Assembly: GCA_041987545.1 (NCBI GenBank)
Contig: JBHIWH010000004.1
Span: forward strand, 351,544-415,543
Source of the DNA: JAJRXR01 sp041987545
GTDB taxonomy: Bacteria; Planctomycetota; Phycisphaerae; Phycisphaerales; UBA1924
Direction: 5' to 3'
DNA length: 64,000 nucleotides
The notes below the pieces were generated by a model. That model worked only from the letters and a program-made list of their open reading frames with translations. It did not search any database and was not told where the DNA came from. Position numbers and translations under genes: made by a program. Positions 50,582 to 58,387 of the stretch are shown here, in pieces (the stretch's first letter is position 1; every line of letters begins with the position of its first letter).

Positions 50582-52084
50582 ATGCCCAAGCTCGCGCTGC
50601 ACTGGCAGATCATCGTCGGCCTCGTCCTGGGCGTTCTCGTCGGCCTCGTCGTCAACCTCGCCTGGGACGCGGGCACGTGGCGCTCCCTGGGCGTGGACGA
50701 CCCGTCCTCCTGGGTCGCCGGCGCCGCCCCCGCCGACGTGCCCGACGACATCGACCTCGACCAGGTCCCCGAGTCGCAACGCGTCGCCGAGTACCCCAAC
50801 GCCGAGGCGGGCTTCGGCGCCAGCGCCGCCCGCTTCGTCCGCAACCTCAACGGCTTCGTGGGCGACCTGTTCCTCCGGGGGCTGAGGTTCATCGCCGTCC
50901 CCATCGTCCTCTTCAGCCTCATCGTCGGCGCGTCGAGCCTGAACGACCTGGCCAAGCTCAGCCGCATCGGCGGCAAGACGATCGCGATCTACATCCTCAC
51001 CACCGCCGTCGCGATCACCGTCGGCCTTCTCCTGGCCAACGTCGTCCGCCCCGGCAAGTTCGTCAGTGAGGAGACGCGGATCGGGCTCGAGGAACGTTTC
51101 GGCGTCGAGGCGACCGGCAAGATCGAGGCCGCCCAGGCCCCCGACGTCTGGGACACCGTCCTCAACATCGTCCCCACCAACCCCTTCCAGGCCCTGGCCG
51201 AGGGGAACATGCTCCAGGTCGTCTTCGCGGCCCTGCTCGTGGGCGTCTGCCTGACGCTGGTCAAGAAGTCCAAGGCCCAGGTCGTCATCACGTTCTTCGA
51301 CGCGATGACGGACGTCGTGATCAAGATCGTCAACCTCGTCCTGCTGCTCGCGCCGTACGCGGTCTTCGCGCTCATCGCCGAGCAGGTCGCCGAGCTGGGC
51401 CTGGACGTGCTCAAGGCGCTGGCCGTCTACTCGATCGTCGTCGTCGCGGGCCTGGCGATCATGATCTTCCTGGTCTACCCGATCGGGTTCCGCGTGCTCG
51501 CCGGCGTCCGCTACGGCCGCTTCTACAAGGCCATCAGCCCCGCGCAGCTCCTCGCCTTCAGCTCCGCCAGCTCGTCGGCGACCCTCCCCGTCACCATGGA
51601 GTGCTGCGAGGAACGCCTGGGCGTCAAGGAGGAAGTCTCCTCCTTCGTCCTGCCCATCGGCGCCACCATCAACATGGACGGGACGGCCCTCTACCAGGGC
51701 GTCGCCGCGGTCTTCATCGCCCAGCTCTACGGCCTGGGCCTGGACGTCGGCCAGCAGCTCACCATCGTCCTCACCGCCACCCTCGCCTCCATCGGCACCG
51801 CGGGCGTCCCCGGCGTCGGGATGATCATGCTCGTCATCGTCCTCCAGAGCGTGGGCCTGCCGCTGGAGGGAATCGCGGTGATCCTCGGCGTGGACCGCAT
51901 CCTGGACATGTGCCGCACCGTGTGCAACATCACTGGCGACTGCATGGTCTGCACGCTCGTCGCCGGCACGGAGAACGCGATTGCCAGCGAGGAGGAGGTC
52001 GAGGCCCGGCTGCAAGCCCGCCGCGAGAAGGGCCTCGACGAGCACCCGCTGACTCAGGACGAGCTGGAGCAGGCCGCCGGTTGA
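50582..52084 (+). CDS. Dicarboxylate/amino acid:cation symporter (DAACS family)
   Basis: 500 residues from ATG 50582 (MPKLALHWQIIVGLVLG). Family signatures in the transport core are SSSATLPVTMECCEERLGV (the hairpin-1 serine motif), VLPIGATINMDGTALYQGVA (the NMDGT sodium/substrate motif), TAGVPGVGM (hairpin 2) and GVDRILDMCRTVCNITGD with the substrate-contacting Asp/Arg. A long polar loop (about 30-95), unusual in length, follows the first helix. It couples uptake of a C4-dicarboxylate or acidic amino acid to Na+ or H+. It converges with the heme oxygenase gene, ten bases apart. Confidence 0.92.
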   Translation: MPKLALHWQIIVGLVLGVLVGLVVNLAWDAGTWRSLGVDDPSSWVAGAAPADVPDDIDLDQVPESQRVAEYPNAEAGFGASAARFVRNLNGFVGDLFLRGLRFIAVPIVLFSLIVGASSLNDLAKLSRIGGKTIAIYILTTAVAITVGLLLANVVRPGKFVSEETRIGLEERFGVEATGKIEAAQAPDVWDTVLNIVPTNPFQALAEGNMLQVVFAALLVGVCLTLVKKSKAQVVITFFDAMTDVVIKIVNLVLLLAPYAVFALIAEQVAELGLDVLKALAVYSIVVVAGLAIMIFLVYPIGFRVLAGVRYGRFYKAISPAQLLAFSSASSSATLPVTMECCEERLGVKEEVSSFVLPIGATINMDGTALYQGVAAVFIAQLYGLGLDVGQQLTIVLTATLASIGTAGVPGVGMIMLVIVLQSVGLPLEGIAVILGVDRILDMCRTVCNITGDCMVCTLVAGTENAIASEEEVEARLQARREKGLDEHPLTQDELEQAAG

Positions 52085-52094
52085 GCCCGCCGCG

Positions 52095-52739
52095 TCAGCC
52101 CAGCGTCACCGACCGGTTGACCGCCATGATGTGCTCGAACATCGAGCGGGCGCCGGCCAGGATCGTCGCCTTCTCGGCCTCGGAGAAGTCGTACTCGGCC
52201 AGCTCGGTCTTCCACGACTCCCACAGGGGCCGCTGCTGATCACCGTACGGATCCAGGTGCCTGAACCCCGCCTCGCCCTCGACGCCCCACGCCTTGCGGA
52301 GGCGCATCGCGATGTACTTGTTGCCGTTGTTCGCGCCCTCGCGGACGTAGTGCAGGCCAAGCAGTCGCAGGGGCTCGCCCTCGCGCGACCGCTCGACGTC
52401 GGCGACGAAGGTCCTGGCCGCCTCGCAGGGCTCGACCGACTCGGGCGACACGCCGTAGTGCTCCAGGTCCGCCCGCAGGTTCGCCTCCTGCAGCTGGTGC
52501 TCCTTGACCAGGTCCCGGACCGCCGGGCTCGTGCCCCGGACCGCTTGAATCGCCTCGTCCAGGGCCTTGTTCACGACCCAGAGCTGGCCCAGCATCTCGA
52601 CGAACGCGTCGCGCTGGATCTGCCCGCTGACCATCGCCTGGGGTAGCGCGTCGTGCTCGGCCTGGGCGTGCAGGTCCGCGTTGTCCTCTTTCAGACGCTG
52701 GGTCAGGGGACGCTGATCGGTCGTCGCGCTGGTCGTCAT
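52095..52739 (-). CDS. Biliverdin-producing heme oxygenase-like protein
   Basis: 214 residues from ATG 52739. Helical heme-oxygenase fold: the proximal region KEDNADLHAQAEH gives His24 as likely heme ligand, in register with 'evHtqAE' of canonical HO. The distal-side segment GLHYVREGANNGNKYIAMRL corresponds to the Gly-rich kinked helix. It would open heme to biliverdin, CO and Fe2+ using reducing equivalents. Iron-containing non-heme oxidase relatives share the fold, so the reaction is probable rather than certain. A 17-bp palindrome lies 57 bases upstream, suggesting regulation, possibly by iron or heme. Confidence 0.8.
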   Translation of the reverse strand: MTTSATTDQRPLTQRLKEDNADLHAQAEHDALPQAMVSGQIQRDAFVEMLGQLWVVNKALDEAIQAVRGTSPAVRDLVKEHQLQEANLRADLEHYGVSPESVEPCEAARTFVADVERSREGEPLRLLGLHYVREGANNGNKYIAMRLRKAWGVEGEAGFRHLDPYGDQQRPLWESWKTELAEYDFSEAEKATILAGARSMFEHIMAVNRSVTLG

Positions 52740-52795
52740 CGGGGTGCCCCTCGGTCTGCTCTGGCGGTCTGCTCGGGCGCGGCCGGCGCCGCTCG

Positions 52796-52812
52796 TTGAG
52801 ATCCGTTCTCAA
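52796..52812. promoter_or_regulatory. 17-bp palindrome in the divergent heme oxygenase / GCL-CBS gap
   Basis: TTGAGATCCGTTCTCAA reads as TTGAGA-N5-TCTCAA, and 7 of 8 bases per arm pair around a central base if extended inward. It lies in the 243-base divergent gap and stands out as A/T-richer than its surroundings. It could be an operator for a Fur-like or other dimeric repressor; no -10/-35 pair could be assigned with confidence. Confidence 0.4.
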
Positions 52813-52982
52813 TCATTACCCGCCGCCCGGGCCGGTCAACGCACGCCCTGCGTGATCCCACCACCCGACCCTGCCCTAGCTCCAATCGGGGCAACGGCTT
52901 GCGTCATCCGTGCAGAGCCCGGACAATCCCCCCGGGGCGTCCCACGCCGGGGCCCGCCCCGCCGGGGGTCTCGGGCCGCGAC

Positions 52983-54941
52983 ATGGGCACGCAGGAAGTC
53001 GAGCAAGTCAGCGGGGAGCAGCGTCGGCTGTTCATGCAGCGGCTGCTGACCGACGTCAAGGCCCTCGAGCGGATGATCGACGAGGGGCTCTTCGAGACCG
53101 GCGTCCGCCGCATCGGCGCCGAGCAGGAGCTGGTGCTGGTGGACGACCACTGGCAGCCCGCGCCGGTCGCCGTCGAGGTCCTCGAGCGCATCAACGACGA
53201 GCGGGTCACCCACGAGCTGGGTCGGTTCAACGCCGAGTTCAACTGCGACCCCATCGTCTTCGACGGCGACTGCCTGTCGAGGATGCGCGCGCAGATCGAG
53301 GAGCTGCTGGCGGTCGTCACCGCCGCGTCCGCCCCGTCGGGCGCCCGCCCGCTGCTGATCGGCATCCTGCCCACGCTGCAGCTCTCGCACCTGTGCCGGG
53401 ACAACATCGTCCCCAAGCCCCGCTACTACGCGCTCGACGAGCTGATCCGCGCCCAGCGGGGCGGGAACTACGAGCTGCGCATCAAGGGCATTGACGAGAT
53501 CACCATCGAGCACGAGTCGATCATGCTCGAGGCGCTCAACACGAGCTTTCAGCTCCACTACCAGGTCGAGCCGTCCGAGTTCGCCCTCGCGTTCAACACG
53601 GCCCAGGCGCTGGCCGGGCCGATCCTGGCCGCGTGCGTCAACTCGCCCGTGCTCTTCGGCAAGCGGCTCTGGCGCGAGACGCGCATCGCCATCTTCCAGC
53701 AGGCCGTCGACACGCGCCCCGAGGCCAGCCCCCACGAGCGGGACCTGCTCGCCCGTGTCCGCTTCGGCGAGAAATGGTGCGAGGAGTCCGTGCTCGAGCT
53801 GTTCAAGGAGGACGTGGCCCGCTTCCGCGTGATGTTCGGCGCCGAGACCGACGAGGCCCCCCTCGACGCCCTCGACGACGGGCGCATCCCGAAGCTCACC
53901 GCCCTGTGCACGCACAACTCGACCGTCTACCGCTGGAACCGCCCGTGCTACGGCATCACGGGCGGCAAGCCGCACCTGCGCATCGAGAACCGCTACCTGC
54001 CCTCGGGCCCGAGCGTGATCGACGAGTGCGCCAACGCCGCCCTCTGGTTCGGGCTCATGAAGGCCGTCCCCGCCGCCTTCCCCGACCTCACCCAACGCCT
54101 GGGTTTCGAGGACGCGGCCAACAACTTCGTCGCCGCCGCCCGCGCCGGGCTCGAGTCCCAGCTCGCCTGGCTCGACGAGCGGTCGCTGTCGGCGACGGAA
54201 CTTGTCCGCGAGGTGCTCCTGCCCCTGGCCCGGGAGGGTCTGGCCGCCGCGAACATCAACGCCTCCGACGCCGACGAGCTGCTCGAGGTGATCGATCGTC
54301 GGGTCGAGACCGCCCGGACGGGCGCCCGCTGGATGCTCGCCTCGGTCGCGGGCATGCAGGGCCAGGGCACGCGGGCCGAGCGCCTGAGCGCCCTCACCGC
54401 CGGCGCCGCGAGCAGGCAGGACCTGGGCGAGCCCGTCCACACCTGGGACCCCGCGACCCTCGAGGAGGCCGGCGCGTGGGAGCGCAACTACCAGCGCGTC
54501 GGGCAGTACATGAACACCGACGTGCTGACCGTGCAGGAGGACGAGCTGATCGACCTGGCGGCGTCGATCATGGACTGGGAGCACGTCCGCCACGTCCCGG
54601 TCGAGGACGACGACCACAACCTCGTGGGGATGCTCTCGTACCGGGAGCTGCTGAAGCTGCTGGCCGACCCGAAGCGGAAGAACGCGGACCAGACGGTCGC
54701 GGTCGGGGACCTGATGCGCCGCGACCCGGTGTGCGTCACGCCCGAGACGCCGACCATCGAGGCGATCGAACTGATGCGCGAGAGAAAGATCTCGTGCCTG
54801 CCCGTGGTCGCCGAGGGCAGCCGCAAGCTCGTCGGGATCGTGACCGAGCACGACTACATGCGGATCGCGGGCAAGCTGCTCGAACGCGAGCTGCTGGGCC
54901 AGGGCGACGGCGACGGGGCGCCGCCCGATCCATCGCCCTGA
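52983..54941 (+). CDS. Glutamate-cysteine ligase-like (GCS2) domain fused to a CBS pair
   Basis: 652 residues from ATG 52983; an in-frame ATG at 52899 adds 28 Pro/Arg-rich residues and is less likely. The first ~430 residues resemble the carboxylate-amine ligase/GCS2 superfamily: RRIGAEQELVLVDDHW near the N-terminus, HELGRFNAEFNCDP, and RRKL-like nucleotide-site segments around PHLRIENRYLPSGPS. A helical linker (about 430-500) follows. The C-terminal ~130 residues are two CBS motifs (YMNTDVLTVQEDELIDLAA ... HVPVEDDDHNLVGMLSYREL and DLMRRDPVCVTPETPTIEA ... CLPVV), which in other enzymes bind adenine nucleotides. Predicted to make a gamma-glutamyl amide. The gamma-glutamyltransferase gene 116 bases downstream supports a link to gamma-glutamyl metabolism. 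Confidence 0.82.
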   Translation: MGTQEVEQVSGEQRRLFMQRLLTDVKALERMIDEGLFETGVRRIGAEQELVLVDDHWQPAPVAVEVLERINDERVTHELGRFNAEFNCDPIVFDGDCLSRMRAQIEELLAVVTAASAPSGARPLLIGILPTLQLSHLCRDNIVPKPRYYALDELIRAQRGGNYELRIKGIDEITIEHESIMLEALNTSFQLHYQVEPSEFALAFNTAQALAGPILAACVNSPVLFGKRLWRETRIAIFQQAVDTRPEASPHERDLLARVRFGEKWCEESVLELFKEDVARFRVMFGAETDEAPLDALDDGRIPKLTALCTHNSTVYRWNRPCYGITGGKPHLRIENRYLPSGPSVIDECANAALWFGLMKAVPAAFPDLTQRLGFEDAANNFVAAARAGLESQLAWLDERSLSATELVREVLLPLAREGLAAANINASDADELLEVIDRRVETARTGARWMLASVAGMQGQGTRAERLSALTAGAASRQDLGEPVHTWDPATLEEAGAWERNYQRVGQYMNTDVLTVQEDELIDLAASIMDWEHVRHVPVEDDDHNLVGMLSYRELLKLLADPKRKNADQTVAVGDLMRRDPVCVTPETPTIEAIELMRERKISCLPVVAEGSRKLVGIVTEHDYMRIAGKLLERELLGQGDGDGAPPDPSP

Positions 54942-55057
54942 CTCAGCGCGGGCCCGGATGTGAAGACCGGTTGTGAGGGCCGGGTGTGAATCTGGGTAGA
55001 CGCCGCCGCCGGGCAAAAAGCCTCCACTCGCGGGCGGGGCGGGTATAGCCTGCGCCC

Positions 55058-56791
55058 ATGCGCACACGAACCCTGCTCACCGCCGTCGCCCTGCTGCCGT
55101 TGCTCGCCCTGCCCGCCTGCCGGGCGACGCCCGAGCGCGGGCTGGCCAACGGGTACGCGGCCCGGTTCGAGCGGCAGGCCGTCGCCGCGGATCACCCGAC
55201 CGCGTCCGAGGCCGGGGCGATGGTGCTCGAGCGTGGCGGCAACGCGGTGGACGCCGCGGTCGCCGCCGCCTTCACGCTCTCGGCCGTCCGCCCGTACTCG
55301 TGCGGGATCGGCGGCGGGGGCTTCATGGTCGTGCACCTGCCGGGGGGGACGGACCGCGACCCGGTGAGCGTCGCGTACAACTACCGGGAGACGGCGCCCG
55401 ACGCGGTGGGCCCGGGGTTCTTCGAGCGGTACGCCGACGGCTCGCACTCGAAGTACGGCGGCGCCGCGGTCGCCGTGCCGGGCTCGGTCGCCGGCCTGCT
55501 GCGCGCCCACGCCGAGCACGGGCGGCTGAGCCGCGAGGCGGTCCTGGCGCCCGCGATCGCCGCGGCCCGCGCGGGGTTCGTTGTCGACGAGCACTACGCC
55601 CAGACCGCCAAGGCCCTCATCAAGAGGTACGAGGCCAGCCCGGAGTGGAAATCGCGGTACGCGTTCGTCTGGGAGCGATTCCTAAAAGAAGGAAGCGTCG
55701 AGGTCGGCGACCGGATCCGCGTGCCCGAGCAGGCCCGGGCGCTGGAACTGATCGCCCACGGCGGGCCGGACGCGTTCTACAAGGGCGAGATCGGCGACGC
55801 GATCGTCAAGGCCGTCGGCGACGCGGGCGGCGTGATGACCCACGACGACCTCGAGTCGTTCCACGTGGATCAGGGCCGCCCCCTGCGCGCACAGATCGCG
55901 GGGTTCGAGTTCCTGGGGATGCCCCCGCCAAGCTCGGGCGGCGTGACCATGTTCGAGGCCCTGCGGATCATGCAGGCCCTGGGCGAGGACCCGCGCAGCC
56001 GCGACCCGTCCGCGCGTCGCGTGCACCTGATGGCCGAGTCGCTCAAGCACGCGTTCGCCGACCGCGCCCGATACCTGGGCGACCCGGCGCAGGCCGACGT
56101 CCCCGCGGATCATCTGCTCTCGGTCGGCAACGTGCGCACCCTGGCGGCGCAGGTCAGCCGCGAGCGGACCCAGCCCCTGGACCGGTACGGCACGCGCTCG
56201 CCCCCGCCCGAGTCCGGCGGGACGAGCCACATCTCGGTCGTGGACAAGTGGGGGAACGCCGTCGCGTGCACGGAAACGATCAACCTCGCGTTCGGCTCGC
56301 TGGTCGCGGTGCCCGAGTTCGGCTTCGTGCTCAACGACGAGATGGACGACTTCCTGACGCGCCCGGGCGAGGCGAACGCGTTCGGGCTCGAGCAGAGCGA
56401 GCGGAACCTGCCGGCGGGGGGCAAGCGGCCCCTGTCGAGCATGTCGCCCACGATCGTGCTGGACCACCGGGGCGTGTTCGCGGTCGCGGGCGCCTCGGGC
56501 GGGCCGCGGATCATCACCGCGACGATGCAGGCGCTGATGCGGGCGATGCAGGGCCAAGGCGCGGGCGAGGCGGTGGCCGCCAAGCGGGTCCATCACCAGT
56601 GGGCGCCGGACTATCTGTACCACGAGCCGGGCGCGTTCACGCCCGAGCGGGCGCGGGCGGTCGAGGGGTACGGGCACGTCCTGCGAGAGCAGGACGCGAT
56701 CGGGAACGTGCAGCTGATCCGCCGTGCGGTGGGCGGGGGCTGGGAGGCGGCGTCCGACCCGCGCAAGGGCGGGCGGCCGGCGGGTCGGTAG
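55058..56791 (+). CDS. ggt: Gamma-glutamyltransferase
   Basis: 577 residues from ATG 55058. The N-terminus is a lipoprotein signal with lipobox LPAC (Cys21), so it is probably anchored in a membrane facing the periplasm. The Ntn-hydrolase fold is clear: large-subunit motifs ADHPTASEAGAMVLERGGNA (20 residues) and GIGGGGFMVVH, SYNYRETAP-like NYRETAPDAV, and PPPSSGGVT. Thr389 in ESGGTSHISVVD is the self-processing and catalytic nucleophile. NDEMDDF and PLSSMSPTIV are in the small subunit. It hydrolyses or transfers the gamma-glutamyl group of glutathione-like compounds. Full length with no missing residues noted. Confidence 0.95.
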   Translation: MRTRTLLTAVALLPLLALPACRATPERGLANGYAARFERQAVAADHPTASEAGAMVLERGGNAVDAAVAAAFTLSAVRPYSCGIGGGGFMVVHLPGGTDRDPVSVAYNYRETAPDAVGPGFFERYADGSHSKYGGAAVAVPGSVAGLLRAHAEHGRLSREAVLAPAIAAARAGFVVDEHYAQTAKALIKRYEASPEWKSRYAFVWERFLKEGSVEVGDRIRVPEQARALELIAHGGPDAFYKGEIGDAIVKAVGDAGGVMTHDDLESFHVDQGRPLRAQIAGFEFLGMPPPSSGGVTMFEALRIMQALGEDPRSRDPSARRVHLMAESLKHAFADRARYLGDPAQADVPADHLLSVGNVRTLAAQVSRERTQPLDRYGTRSPPPESGGTSHISVVDKWGNAVACTETINLAFGSLVAVPEFGFVLNDEMDDFLTRPGEANAFGLEQSERNLPAGGKRPLSSMSPTIVLDHRGVFAVAGASGGPRIITATMQALMRAMQGQGAGEAVAAKRVHHQWAPDYLYHEPGAFTPERARAVEGYGHVLREQDAIGNVQLIRRAVGGGWEAASDPRKGGRPAGR

Positions 56792-56838
56792 CGCCCCCCG
56801 CGCGCGTCGGGGCCCGCGGGCGACCTAGATTTGGCCCC

Positions 56839-58245
56839 ATGAGCGCGTTGTCGGCCGAGCAGCCCGAGAATCAGCTCCGCGTGCCCACGCTCGCGCGGTC
56901 CCGCGCGGGCGTCACCATCGGCGCGCACAGCGTCACCGACTTTTTTTCCTTTATGGCGGTCTCGCTGATCCCGCTGCTGACCGCGCGGCTCGATCTCACG
57001 ACCGGGCAGGTCGCCCTGCTCCTGGGCCTGGGCTCGATCACCAGCGGGGTCATCCAGCCGATCGTCGCCTGGGCCAGCGACAAGCTCGACACGCGGATGC
57101 TCGGCACGCTCGGGCTCGTGGTCGCGGTCGTCTGTGTCTCGATGATCGGCCGGGCGCGGAGCTTCGAGATGCTGCTGCTCCTGCACGGGACCGGGGCGGC
57201 GGGCATCGGCGCGTTCCACCCGCCCTCGGCGGCGGCGGTCGGGCAGCTCTCGGGGGCCCGCCGCTCGCTGGGCGTCGCCGTCTTCTTCCTGGCCGGGATG
57301 CTGGGCGGCGTCGCGGGCAACATCTTCACGCCCCGGATCGTGGACGCGTTCGCGGGCGGGGACTCGGCGGCGGCGATCGACCACGGCTTCGCGTCGCTTA
57401 CGTGGCTGATCATCCCGGGGCTGATCGCGGCGATCGGGCTGGCCTGGGCGATCCACTCCGTGCCCCACCGCCACCACGACGCGCACGAGCACCACGGTCG
57501 GCTGACCAAGCCGGAGCGACGGGCCAGGTGGGGCGCCGTCTGGGTGCTCTACGTCGCCAGCGTGCTGCGCTTCAGCGTGAACATGGCGCTGGTGTACCTG
57601 TTCGCCCAGTGGGCCGAGGCGCACGTGCTGGGGCGGGAGGGCCTGGGCGAGCTGACCAAGGCCGCGGGCCTCCAGGCGTCGGCGCTCAACGGGCCCCTGC
57701 AGGGCATGATGCAGGTCGGGATGGGCGCCGGCGGGATCACGCTCGGGTTCGTGCTCGCCGCCCGGTTCGAGAAGGCGGCGTTCGTGCTGTTCCCGGTGCT
57801 CGGGGCGGCGGCGATCGCGCTGATCCCGGCGGCGGGGCGGCTGGGGGACTCGCTCGTGATCCCGAGCGTCTTCGCGCTGGGCGTGGTCTCGGGCGTCGGC
57901 TTCGGGAGCGTGATCCCGGTGAGCATGTCGCTCGCCCAGCGGCTGCTTCCGCACCGGACGAGCCTGGCCTCGGGGCTGATGCTCGGCGGGGCGTGGTCGC
58001 TGGCGTTCGTGGGCCCGCTGGTCGCCAAGGTCGTGCACGCGGGGATGGACGACCTCGTCCTGACCCGACGCGTGCTCGAGAAGCTCGGCGTCGCGGTTCA
58101 CGATCTGCCGACGTTCGCGGGCGGGTCGGTGGCCGCGGGGTGGGGGCTGGACGCGGGGTTCTACGTCGCGGCGGCGGTGCTGCTGGTCGCCGGTCTTATC
58201 TCGCTGCGGCTGCCCCACCGCCTGATCGTGGACAGCGCCGCGTAG
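56839..58245 (+). CDS. MFS transporter (fosmidomycin-resistance-like)
   Basis: 468 residues from ATG 56839. Twelve predicted helices; ITSGVIQPIVAWASDKLDTRM is the MFS motif A-like loop (after helix 2), and GTGAAGIGAFHPPSAAAVGQLS is the 'AFHPpgaa' motif typical of the Fsr/YfnB branch. A His-rich cytoplasmic loop (HRHHDAHEHHG, about 213-223) could bind metal. Near the start, codons 35-37 contain a run of seven T, the longest homopolymer seen in a coding region here. Probably an efflux carrier; the substrate is unknown. It follows ggt by 47 bases. Confidence 0.9.
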   Translation: MSALSAEQPENQLRVPTLARSRAGVTIGAHSVTDFFSFMAVSLIPLLTARLDLTTGQVALLLGLGSITSGVIQPIVAWASDKLDTRMLGTLGLVVAVVCVSMIGRARSFEMLLLLHGTGAAGIGAFHPPSAAAVGQLSGARRSLGVAVFFLAGMLGGVAGNIFTPRIVDAFAGGDSAAAIDHGFASLTWLIIPGLIAAIGLAWAIHSVPHRHHDAHEHHGRLTKPERRARWGAVWVLYVASVLRFSVNMALVYLFAQWAEAHVLGREGLGELTKAAGLQASALNGPLQGMMQVGMGAGGITLGFVLAARFEKAAFVLFPVLGAAAIALIPAAGRLGDSLVIPSVFALGVVSGVGFGSVIPVSMSLAQRLLPHRTSLASGLMLGGAWSLAFVGPLVAKVVHAGMDDLVLTRRVLEKLGVAVHDLPTFAGGSVAAGWGLDAGFYVAAAVLLVAGLISLRLPHRLIVDSAA

Positions 58246-58276
58246 TCCCGTCGGCGGGCGCGCACGCGGGTCTCCC

Positions 58277-58332
58277 GTGACATTCTCGTGACAGTCGGGC
58301 GAGGACGGCGACGCCGTGACACTGGCGTGACG
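58277..58332 (+). promoter_or_regulatory. Tandem Pho-box-like direct repeats upstream of the VIT/VWA-two-component operon
   Basis: Four copies of GTGAC(A/G) occur at 58277, 58288, 58316 and 58327, in two pairs with exactly 11-base periods. The complement of the first pair, CTGTCACGAGAATGTCAC, closely follows the PhoB consensus of two CTGTCA half-sites 11 bases apart. OmpR/PhoB-family dimers bind such head-to-tail repeats, and the operon they precede encodes one. A TACATA at 58354-58359 could serve as a -10. The start codon of the first gene lies 55 bases beyond the last repeat. Confidence 0.6.
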
Positions 58333-58387
58333 GCCGCGCGCCGATCTCGACGGTACATATCGCGTGGGAAGACGAAAGGAGCACGCC

